Assembly: GCA_949093475.1 (NCBI GenBank)
Contig: CARXAY010000035.1
Location: 1 to 9,436, forward strand
Length of the DNA: 9,436 nt
DNA from: an uncultured Oscillospiraceae bacterium
Lineage (GTDB): Bacteria > Bacillota > Clostridia > Oscillospirales > Oscillospiraceae
Direction of reading: 5' to 3'
The notes beneath the pieces are model-generated. The model saw only the letters and a program-made list of their open reading frames with translations. It ran no database searches and had not been told where the DNA came from. Shown here piece after piece: positions 1-5,128 of the stretch. The position numbers and the translations under genes are program-made. The number at the start of each line of letters is the position of its first letter. The stretch's first letter is position 1.

Positions 1-1466
1 CCTTTTCCGACGCGGGCGTGCCGGTGTTCCTCTGCGACGTGAAGGGGGACGTGTCCGGCATGGCGCAGGCGGGGGCACAAAACGAGGGGATGGAGAAGCG
101 CATCGACAAGTTCGGCCTCCGGGACAGCTTTTCTTATAAAAGCTACCCTGTGGCCTTTTGGGACATCTATCAGGAGATGGGCCACCCGGTGCGGTGTACC
201 GTCTCTGATATGGGCCCCAGCCTTTTGAGCCGCATTTTGGGCCTCACCCCCGCGCAGGAAGGGGTGCTGGAGATCGTCTTTAAGATCGCCGACGACAACG
301 GCCTGCTTCTGCCGGATATGAAGGATCTGCGGGCCATGCTGGGCTATGTGGGCGACCACAGGGACGAGTTTTCCGCCACCTACGGCAACATCGCCACCCA
401 GTCGCTGGGGGGCATTTTGCGCGCCCTGCTCCCGCTGGAGCGGCAGGGGGGCGACCTGTTCTTTGGCGAGCCCGATCTGGACATCCGTGACTGGATGCGT
501 TGTGCCGCAGACGGGCGGGGGATGGTGAACATTTTGAACTGCGTCAAGCTGGTGCAGAACCCCATCCTGTACGCCACCTTCCTCCTTTGGATGCTCTCCG
601 AGCTGTTTGAGCAGCTCCCCGAGGCGGGGGATCTGGACAAGCCCAAGCTGGTATTTTTCTTCGACGAGGCCCACTTGCTCTTTACCGACGCGCCAAAGGC
701 GTTGGTGCAGAAGATCGAGCAGGTGGTCAAGCTCATCCGTTCCAAGGGGGTGGGGGTGTACTTTGTCACCCAGTCCCCCAGCGACATCCCCGACTCGGTT
801 CTGGCCCAGCTCTCCAGCCGGGTGCAGCACGCCCTGCGGGCATACACCCCTGCGGAGCAGAAGGCGGTGAAGGCTGCGGCGCAGGCGTTCCGGGCGAACC
901 CGGCCTTCCAAGCGGAGGACGTACTTATGGAGCTGGGCGTGGGCGAGGCGCTGGTGTCCGTTTTGGACGAAACCGGCGTGCCCGGCATGGTGCAGCGCAC
1001 CGCCATCGTCTGCCCCCAGAGCCTGATGGCGCCCTGCGATCAGGCGAGCTGGAACGCCGCGCTGGAGGCGGACGGCATGGCGAAGTACGACGAGGCGGTG
1101 GACAGCGAGTCGGCCTTTGAGGTGCTGGAGGCGGAGAAGGAAAAGGCGGAGCAGCAGGCCGCGCTGGACGCCGAGCGGGCGGCCTTCGAGGCGGAAAAGG
1201 CCGCGTTTGAGGCGCAAAAGGCCAAGGAGGAAGAGGCCGAGCGCAAAAGGGCGGAAAAGGCCGCCGAAGCGGCCCAGAAGAAGTTCGAGCGGGACATGGA
1301 GCGGGAGGAGGCCCGCCGCCAGAAGGAGGCCGACCGCCGCAAGGCCAAGATCGAAAGCCAGCTCATCAGCGCCGGAGGACAGATCCTGAAGCGGGGGCTG
1401 ATGGGAACGCTGTTTGGCGGGAGCAGCAGCACCCGGAGAAGCAGTACCCGGCGCAGAGGCTGGTAA
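1..1466 (+). CDS. HerA/DUF853-family ATPase (YjgR-like), 5'-truncated
   Basis: This is the 3' part of a gene whose start lies outside the window; the open frame runs from base 3 and shows 487 residues. The first visible residues (SDAGVPVFLCDVKGD) match the stretch after the P-loop in DUF853/HerA-like NTPases, so Walker A must lie upstream. A Walker B motif (LVFFFDEAH) is encoded near 648-674, followed by a KGVGVYFVTQSP segment typical of FtsK/HerA-type motors. Residues encoded by about 1110-1365 form a highly charged Ala/Glu/Lys/Arg coiled coil, and the protein ends in a Gly/Ser/Arg tail after an LKRGLMGTLFGG segment. Known relatives include E. coli YjgR, a predicted cytoplasmic P-loop NTPase whose role is not settled; DNA translocation is inferred only from the HerA relationship. 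A strong terminator follows directly, so it ends its transcript here. The family call is confident; the function is not. Confidence 0.88.
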   Translation, partial: FSDAGVPVFLCDVKGDVSGMAQAGAQNEGMEKRIDKFGLRDSFSYKSYPVAFWDIYQEMGHPVRCTVSDMGPSLLSRILGLTPAQEGVLEIVFKIADDNGLLLPDMKDLRAMLGYVGDHRDEFSATYGNIATQSLGGILRALLPLERQGGDLFFGEPDLDIRDWMRCAADGRGMVNILNCVKLVQNPILYATFLLWMLSELFEQLPEAGDLDKPKLVFFFDEAHLLFTDAPKALVQKIEQVVKLIRSKGVGVYFVTQSPSDIPDSVLAQLSSRVQHALRAYTPAEQKAVKAAAQAFRANPAFQAEDVLMELGVGEALVSVLDETGVPGMVQRTAIVCPQSLMAPCDQASWNAALEADGMAKYDEAVDSESAFEVLEAEKEKAEQQAALDAERAAFEAEKAAFEAQKAKEEEAERKRAEKAAEAAQKKFERDMEREEARRQKEADRRKAKIESQLISAGGQILKRGLMGTLFGGSSSTRRSSTRRRGW

Positions 1467-1475
1467 CTACGGCAT

Positions 1476-1514
1476 AAAAAGGGGTGGGGCGCATAGCACG
1501 CCCCACCCCTTTTT
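1476..1514 (+). terminator. Intrinsic terminator after the DUF853 gene
   Basis: A perfect 16-bp stem (1476-1491 with 1499-1514) closes a 7-base loop. The GC core is GGGGTGGGGCG with its complement, flanked by five A on the left and five T on the right. It starts nine bases after the stop codon. The A/T flanks would let it also work on the minus strand. It isolates the downstream XRE/sigma cassette from read-through. Confidence 0.93.
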
Positions 1515-1561
1515 GACGCTTGATTGTTTCTTTTGGCAAGATTAAAATTATCAATAGGCTA

Positions 1562-1602
1562 TTCAAGGGCCGCTCTATTGGAAATATACTTATTACCAAT
1601 AG
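1562..1602 (+). promoter_or_regulatory. Promoter with inverted-repeat operator for the XRE/sigma cassette
   Basis: A good -10 box TATACT lies at 1585-1590, with a weak -35 TTCAAG at 1562-1567 and a 17-base spacer. The inverted repeat CTATTGG (1575-1581) / CCAATAG (1596-1602) straddles the -10 and the expected start site. A second small pair, AATAG-G-CTATT, sits at 1553-1563 and repeats the same core. This arrangement is typical of repressor-controlled promoters and suggests that the XRE protein encoded just downstream binds here. Binding is inferred, not shown. Confidence 0.55.
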
Positions 1603-1616
1603 GATGGAGGTGCCCC

Positions 1617-1952
1617 ATGGATAGAGCGGAAATGTTACGCATTGTGTCGCGCAATGTCAAGAAATACCGGGAGACGCACAACTTATCCCAAGAAAAATTC
1701 GCGGAGAAGGCGGGGATCAGCCTTTCCTTTTGTGCGTCCATCGAAACAGAGCGCAAATTGCCAAGCACTTATACCCTTCGCAGTATGGCCGACAACTTAG
1801 GCATCACCACAGATTATTTTCTATACCCCGAATCCGCCGAATTGGAGTTGAAAATCGTCTCGTCCCTTTTGGCGTCTTGCGATACCGACTATGTTGCTTT
1901 TATTGGCCGGTTGGTCGAGCTATGCACAGAATACTACTGTAAGCAGCAGTAA
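1617..1952 (+). CDS. XRE-family helix-turn-helix regulator (first gene of sigma cassette)
   Basis: This 111-residue cytoplasmic protein is a Cro/C1-type DNA-binding regulator. The HTH_3 domain occupies about residues 8-70, with the helix-turn-helix near 23-43 (LSQEKFAEKAGIS...) and the usual ending LGITTDYFLYP. The rest is a short C-terminal stretch of about 40 residues with several cysteines and no recognisable domain. I chose ATG 1617 because GGAGG (1606-1610) lies six bases upstream; the open frame extends further left but would start before the predicted transcription start. The sigma factor gene begins 22 bases after the stop, so both are probably cotranscribed. The inverted repeat over its promoter suggests autoregulation. 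Codon use is less GC-biased than in the DUF853 gene, which may indicate transfer. The family is certain; the regulated targets are inferred. Confidence 0.9.
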   Translation: MDRAEMLRIVSRNVKKYRETHNLSQEKFAEKAGISLSFCASIETERKLPSTYTLRSMADNLGITTDYFLYPESAELELKIVSSLLASCDTDYVAFIGRLVELCTEYYCKQQ

Positions 1953-1974
1953 CGCTTGACATAGGATAGAGGAA

Positions 1975-2472
1975 GTGAGCAGCGTGAGCCCTGAGGAGAG
2001 AGAAAACCTCATCAAGGAATGGTATCAGACATACAGCAGCTTCCTGCACCTCTATGCGTCTCAATTTGTTGACTTTCATTCCGCGGAGGAGATCGTGCAG
2101 GAGACGTTTCGGGTCGTTTGCGAGACGGCGGATATTCACGAAATTCGCTACCCCAAAGCGTGGCTGCGGAAGGTGGCTTCCCTTGTGCTGAAAAACTGGC
2201 TGCGGGCCAGAGAAAAGTGGAGAGCGATCCTGATCGAGCTGGAGGCCCTGCCGGAGGGCGCTTTGGGGCAGAGGGAAGACCCCGTCAATGTGGAGCTGGA
2301 ATATGCCGGGTTTATCAAGCCGGATGAACTGCGGCTGTTAGAGCTTTTGTCCTCCGGCTATACATACGCCGACGCCGCCCGGGAGCTGGACTCCACGGCG
2401 GAGGCGTGCCGCAAAAGGGCAAAAAGAGCCGGGGCGGTGCTGGAGGCAAAGCTCCGGCGCTGCGAAGCCTAA
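1975..2472 (+). CDS. ECF-type RNA polymerase sigma factor
   Basis: This protein of up to 165 residues has the two-domain layout of extracytoplasmic-function sigma factors. Region 2 covers about residues 15-82, with HSAEEIVQETFRVV and YPKAWLRKVASLVLKNWLR matching the conserved -10-binding part. Region 4 covers about 115-160, with a helix-turn-helix (YTYADAARELDSTAEACRKRAKRA). The start is uncertain: GTG 1975 and GTG 1984 are in frame, and the AGAGGAAG stretch at 1967-1974 fits the second better, while AGGA at 1963-1966 fits the first. It lies between the XRE gene (22 bases) and the membrane partner gene (60 bases), the usual ECF arrangement, so its activity is probably restrained by that partner until a signal arrives. 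It is divergent from well-named ECF groups and I do not assign a symbol. Confidence 0.87.
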   Translation: MSSVSPEERENLIKEWYQTYSSFLHLYASQFVDFHSAEEIVQETFRVVCETADIHEIRYPKAWLRKVASLVLKNWLRAREKWRAILIELEALPEGALGQREDPVNVELEYAGFIKPDELRLLELLSSGYTYADAARELDSTAEACRKRAKRAGAVLEAKLRRCEA

Positions 2473-2481
2473 TAAAAAAAG

Positions 2482-2518
2482 TTGTCCGCTTTTGGGCCGC
2501 TTCTGACACTAATATAAC
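2482..2518 (+). promoter_or_regulatory. Possible internal promoter between sigma and anti-sigma genes
   Basis: The 60-base gap carries TTGTCC at 2482-2487 and an AT-rich TAATATAAC at 2510-2518, close to the strong AGGAGG ribosome site (2519-2524) of the next gene. The distance between the two boxes is too long for a normal housekeeping promoter (22 bases). TTTGGG at 2491-2496 with TATAAC at 2513-2518 gives a spacer of 16 but a poor -35. The spacing leaves almost no 5' leader. It might be an ECF-dependent promoter or just leader sequence. Weak evidence. Confidence 0.25.
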
Positions 2519-2532
2519 AGGAGGGGGTTACA

Positions 2533-3426
2533 ATGTCTAACCTCAACACGATGCCTGATCCCTATCAGTTCTTAGAGCGGATCAGTACAGAAGAACTCCA
2601 ACGGATCCTGCGGGAAGATTTTGAATCCGGCGAGGAAAGCACCGCAGAGAACGACGAGTTCATTACCAAAGTAATGGAGGTGATCGAAAAAAGAGAGAGA
2701 AGCAAACCGTCCTCTCCGGCCTTTGACCCGGCGGCCGGATGGGAGGACTTTCAAAAAAACTACTACCCCACAGAAGAAGACCCTGTTCTGCTGTGTGACC
2801 GCGCAGAGCTGGAAAAGCTCACGCAAAAGCATCGTGTTGTAAGGAAAGCTCATCCGGCTTCCACAGGAAGACCGGCCCGCCACGTCAAGCGGATCGCCCT
2901 TGTTGCCGCCGCCATCGGTGTTTTTATGACCCTGCTGGTGGTCGCCCAAGCGGCGGGCTTCGACGTGTTTGGCGCAATGGCCCAGTGGACGAATGAGACC
3001 TTCCGCTTTATGACCGCCCCCACCAAAAACAGTGAAGTCGTGGATCTCTGTTCCGCATTGGATGCACATGGCATCCCCACCGAGTACGCTCCGTCATGGA
3101 TTCCAGATGGCTTTGTGGCGGAAGAACCGGAAGTCGAAGTCTCCAAGAGGCAAACCATGATCTCAAACCGCTTTTCGGATGGCAAGAGTGAGATTCTTTT
3201 CATCGTCACTCAATATGATTCCAAGGATGCCGTTGACATTGTCAACTATGAGAAGGAACTTGGGAATGCTATACCCCACATGAATGGGAAACATCTCTTT
3301 TACATTTTTGATAATACCGATAGTATCTCAGCCACCTATTTTGACAAGGAGCGTCTTATCATAGATATTTCCGGACGGATCTCCATCGACGACATGAAAT
3401 CTATCATTGATTCCATAGGAGGCTAA
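2533..3426 (+). CDS. Single-pass membrane protein, probable anti-sigma factor with DUF4367-like exterior
   Basis: This 297-residue protein has about 118 cytoplasmic residues rich in charge, one transmembrane helix near residues 121-141 (preceded by RHVKR, so the N-terminus stays inside), then an exterior domain of about 155 residues. The last third (YAPSWIPDGFVAEE... to IIDSIGG) resembles DUF4367, a domain seen on outer parts of sigma-linked membrane proteins in Clostridia. The N-terminal LERISTEELQRILREDFES is a probable sigma-binding segment. No zinc-type HxxxCxxC anti-sigma motif is present. ATG 2533 has AGGAGG (2519-2524) eight bases upstream. It sits directly after the ECF sigma gene and its 3' end contains the ribosome site of the next gene, so the three are translationally close. 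The inference is that it senses an outside signal and holds the sigma factor. The second half is markedly more AT-rich than the first. Confidence 0.78.
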   Translation: MSNLNTMPDPYQFLERISTEELQRILREDFESGEESTAENDEFITKVMEVIEKRERSKPSSPAFDPAAGWEDFQKNYYPTEEDPVLLCDRAELEKLTQKHRVVRKAHPASTGRPARHVKRIALVAAAIGVFMTLLVVAQAAGFDVFGAMAQWTNETFRFMTAPTKNSEVVDLCSALDAHGIPTEYAPSWIPDGFVAEEPEVEVSKRQTMISNRFSDGKSEILFIVTQYDSKDAVDIVNYEKELGNAIPHMNGKHLFYIFDNTDSISATYFDKERLIIDISGRISIDDMKSIIDSIGG

Positions 3427-3427
3427 T

Positions 3428-3856
3428 ATGAAACGTTCGATTGCTATGCTGCTTGCGCTGGCGCTTGTTCTGTCCTGCTGCCTCGGGATTGCCGCCGCGG
3501 CCGGCAGTGAAATCACCCCCCGCGCCAGCCTTACAATTTTCAAAACCAGTGCTGCCAGTTATACTGGCGACAATAAGGGCGAAGTTGATTTTGATTATAC
3601 CATTATTCCTACCCAATCCGCCGATGAGTTAGGCGTATCCTCCATCGTGATCCACTGTCCGGACGGCAGCAAGGTGAAGATCTTTGGTACGACCTCAAAC
3701 GGCTTGATCCGTTCAGGCATCGCTTGCTCAGGTACATACACATATAAAGGGATTGCTGGCCAGCCCTATTATGCGGAGATCACTTTGATTTCCACCATCG
3801 GTTCGAACACCGACAGCAGAACCATTACCACCAAGAGCGCAAATGCGCACCCGTAA
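3428..3856 (+). CDS. Small secreted beta-rich protein, unknown function
   Basis: This 142-residue protein begins with a clear Sec signal peptide (MKRS followed by a hydrophobic core LLALALVLSCCLGIAAAA), with likely cleavage after the Ala run near residue 25. The mature part of about 117 residues looks all-beta, with alternating strands and turns such as VSSIVIHCPDGSKVKIFG and GTYTYKGIAGQPYYAEITL, which suggests an Ig-like or similar sandwich. Two cysteines in the mature chain could form a disulfide. There is no LPxTG anchor or other attachment signal. A lipobox reading of VLSC is possible but less likely because the hydrophobic stretch continues past it. AGGAGG at 3417-3422 lies five bases before ATG 3428 and inside the end of the membrane-protein gene, so expression is coupled. 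A strong terminator follows. I infer it is an output or ligand of the sigma/anti-sigma pair; I know no named function. Confidence 0.75.
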   Translation: MKRSIAMLLALALVLSCCLGIAAAAGSEITPRASLTIFKTSAASYTGDNKGEVDFDYTIIPTQSADELGVSSIVIHCPDGSKVKIFGTTSNGLIRSGIACSGTYTYKGIAGQPYYAEITLISTIGSNTDSRTITTKSANAHP

Positions 3857-3876
3857 CTGAGGCATCCTTCCAAACA

Positions 3877-3908
3877 GGCCAGCACCAAGAGGTGCTGGCC
3901 TTCTTTTC
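3877..3908 (+). terminator. Intrinsic terminator closing the sigma cassette
   Basis: GGCCAGCACC (3877-3886) pairs perfectly with GGTGCTGGCC (3891-3900) around the tetraloop AAGA, followed by a T-rich run TTCTTTTC. It lies 20 bases after the stop of the secreted-protein gene and marks the end of the four-gene unit. Confidence 0.92.
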
Positions 3909-3979
3909 TTATGCGTTCCGACATGAGACAGAGACGGCGCGGGGGCTAAGAAAGAGTTGGAAAAGCCAAGAAAGAAACC

Positions 3980-4008
3980 TTTACAAGAGGGAAGTACCCC
4001 GATATGCT
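3980..4008 (+). promoter_or_regulatory. SigA-type promoter for the XRE/Spo0A-C operon
   Basis: TTTACA (3980-3985) and TATGCT (4003-4008) are separated by 17 bases, matching the vegetative consensus at 5 of 6 and 4 of 6 positions. The expected start is about 4015, directly at the GGGAGG ribosome site (4016-4021), so the leader would be very short. The rest of the gap from 3909 to 3979 shows nothing else I can support. Confidence 0.5.
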
Positions 4009-4029
4009 TGATATAGGGAGGCGAAATTC

Positions 4030-4389
4030 ATGGAAATTCGAGCAAATATAGCGGAAACGGTCAGACGTGTCATGGAGGAACGGGGAAAGACACTGTCGGA
4101 ACTCTCCACAGAATTAGACGTTCCGCTGTCCTCCATGAAGAATTACGCAAATGGCACGAAGAATTTAAGGGCGGACACCATAGAGATGCTGGCAGGGAAG
4201 TTCGGGATCACCCCGGCGGAGCTGATATCACAGTTTCCCGCCGGCTTGGCAGAGGCGGAGATCGCCGTCCGGGCCGCGCAGGTGTTCAGCGCCCTGCCGT
4301 TGGAAAAGCAATCTCAAGGGATCGAGTTGTTTTTGAAGCTGGTCGATCTGTTTTATCAGGAGGCGGAGGAGAATGGGCAAACGGATTGA
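4030..4389 (+). CDS. XRE-family helix-turn-helix regulator (paired with Spo0A-C protein)
   Basis: This 119-residue cytoplasmic protein has a Cro/C1-type DNA-binding domain at about residues 5-66. The helix-turn-helix lies near 20-41 (TLSELSTELDVPLSSMKNYANG), followed by the common LAGKFGITPAELI. The C-terminal part (70-119) is helical with the look of a small dimerisation module, for instance ALPLEKQSQGIELFLKLVDL. ATG 4030 is preceded by GGGAGG (4016-4021) eight bases upstream. Its last 17 bases overlap the start of the next gene, and AGGAGG at 4358-4363 inside it serves that gene, so the two proteins are made together and may act together. It is unlike the XRE gene at 1617 beyond the shared fold. 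Whether it represses its own operon is not visible: I find no clear operator. Confidence 0.88.
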   Translation: MEIRANIAETVRRVMEERGKTLSELSTELDVPLSSMKNYANGTKNLRADTIEMLAGKFGITPAELISQFPAGLAEAEIAVRAAQVFSALPLEKQSQGIELFLKLVDLFYQEAEENGQTD

Positions 4390-4699
4390 ATATATACTGT
4401 ATTCCATGGGACTGACGCCGAATTATAAGGGATATCAGCAGTTGATACTGGCGCTGAGGATCGTGATAGAAGAACCGGATTCCTTGCGGGTGGCGACAAA
4501 GCAGCTTTATCCGGCGGTTGCGGGCAGGTGCGGAACGAACTGGAAAGCGGTGGAGCGGAACATCCGGGCAATGATCAAGATTGCGTGGGAAACTGCGCCG
4601 GAGAAGCTAAAGGAGCTGTCAGGCTATCCGTTGGAGAAACGGCCCAAGCCCACACAATTTCTTGCGTTTTTTGCACATTACTTATTGCGTGTGCAGTAG
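4373..4699 (+). CDS. Stand-alone Spo0A C-terminal (DNA-binding) domain protein
   Basis: This 108-residue protein is colinear with the effector domain of the sporulation master regulator Spo0A and has no receiver domain. Matching landmarks are IEYILYSMGLTPNYKGYQ at 5-22, the central ATKQLYPAVA (41-50), the recognition-helix region NWKAVERNIRAMIKIAW (56-72), and the closing KPTQFLAFFAHYLL. In Spo0A the VERAIR-type helix contacts the 0A box, and VERNIR is kept here, so DNA binding is plausible. Without the phosphoacceptor domain its activity cannot be phosphorelay-controlled by the usual route. It overlaps the XRE gene by 17 bases and uses AGGAGG at 4358-4363. A SASP gene follows 152 bases later. 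It could compete with or mimic Spo0A, or serve an unrelated regulatory task together with the XRE protein. The domain call is firm; the role is inference. It is not the genome's spo0A itself. Confidence 0.87.
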   Translation: MGKRIEYILYSMGLTPNYKGYQQLILALRIVIEEPDSLRVATKQLYPAVAGRCGTNWKAVERNIRAMIKIAWETAPEKLKELSGYPLEKRPKPTQFLAFFAHYLLRVQ

Positions 4700-4851
4700 C
4701 GTTTGCCGAGCAAATAAGGAGTGTGCGGGCGCACAAAAAATGGAAAGAAACCCAGTAGTTTCTCCACATATCTTTGTGCGGGCGGTTCAAACTACACTCG
4801 GGCCAAGAAAAGCGGCCCGCGAACCCACAAAGAGAAAAGGAGAACACGAAA
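4700..4851 (+). other. SASP gene leader with short inverted and direct repeats
   Basis: This gap holds several small elements: TGTGCG-GG-CGCACA (4722-4735), AGAAAC/GTTTCT (4746-4751 with 4758-4763), and CGGGCC/GGCCCG around a 9-base loop (4799-4819). The 9-mer GTGCGGGCG occurs twice (4723-4731 and 4776-4784). No hairpin is followed by a T run, so none is a clear terminator for the upstream operon. I could not find a convincing sigma-G promoter (GMATR with CATNNTA). The last hairpin would stand in the mRNA leader about 30 bases before the start codon. Confidence 0.4.
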
Positions 4852-5052
4852 ATGGCTAACAAGAGTTCTAACAATCTGGTCGTCCCCAACGCCCGTGAGG
4901 CGATGGACAAGTTCAAGATGGAAGCTGCCAACGAGGTTGGCGTGAACCTGAAGAACGGCTACAACGGCGACATCACCGCCCGTCAGGCCGGTTCCGTCGG
5001 CGGCCAGATGGTCAAGAAGATGATCGAGGCTTACGAGAACGGCCTGAAGTAA
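4852..5052 (+). CDS. Alpha/beta-type small acid-soluble spore protein (SASP)
   Basis: This 66-residue protein belongs to the alpha/beta SASP family, which coats DNA in the dormant spore core, shields it from UV and heat damage, and is degraded by the GPR protease at germination. The two conserved blocks are present: KFKMEAANEVGV (20-31) around the GPR cleavage site, and GDITARQAGSVGGQMVKKMI (39-58), which binds DNA. The first block differs from the common EIA[SQ]EFGV form by carrying EAANEVGV. Length matches the family (60-75 residues). I chose ATG 4852 over upstream in-frame codons because AAGGAG (4837-4842) lies nine bases before it and MANKSSNNLVVPNA is a typical SASP N-terminus. Expression should be forespore-specific under sigma-G from family knowledge, although no clean promoter is visible. 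Genomes usually carry several paralogues, so no letter is assigned. Confidence 0.96.
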   Translation: MANKSSNNLVVPNAREAMDKFKMEAANEVGVNLKNGYNGDITARQAGSVGGQMVKKMIEAYENGLK

Positions 5053-5069
5053 TCATCTTTCCTGATGAC

Positions 5070-5109
5070 AAAAAGGCGTCAACCCTTGAAGCTCAAGGGT
5101 TGACGCCTT
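5070..5109 (-). terminator. Shared terminator between convergent SASP and hydrolase genes
   Basis: A perfect 17-bp stem (5073-5089 with 5093-5109) closes a 3-base loop AGC. On the minus strand the hairpin is followed by a run of five T (complement of 5070-5074), so it is a textbook terminator for the leftward hydrolase gene. On the plus strand the following TTGCTATATCC is only weakly T-rich, but the stem likely stops SASP transcripts too, 20 bases after its stop. Confidence 0.9.
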
Positions 5110-5128
5110 GCTATATCCGCAAAAATAC

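Noticed and set aside
3473..3487. Lipobox-like VLSC in the secreted protein
   Set aside because: Leu at the -2 position is unusual and the hydrophobic segment continues through CLGIAAAA, so ordinary signal peptidase cleavage after the Ala run is more likely.
4785..4804. GGTTCAAAC-like stretch resembling a tRNA T-loop
   Set aside because: No acceptor, D or anticodon stems can be built around it, so it is not a tRNA gene.
4740..4859. Small open frame of 39 codons between the Spo0A-C and SASP genes
   Set aside because: The nearest ribosome site (AAGGAG, 4716-4721) is 18 bases away, the product is basic and featureless, and it runs into the SASP start in another frame.
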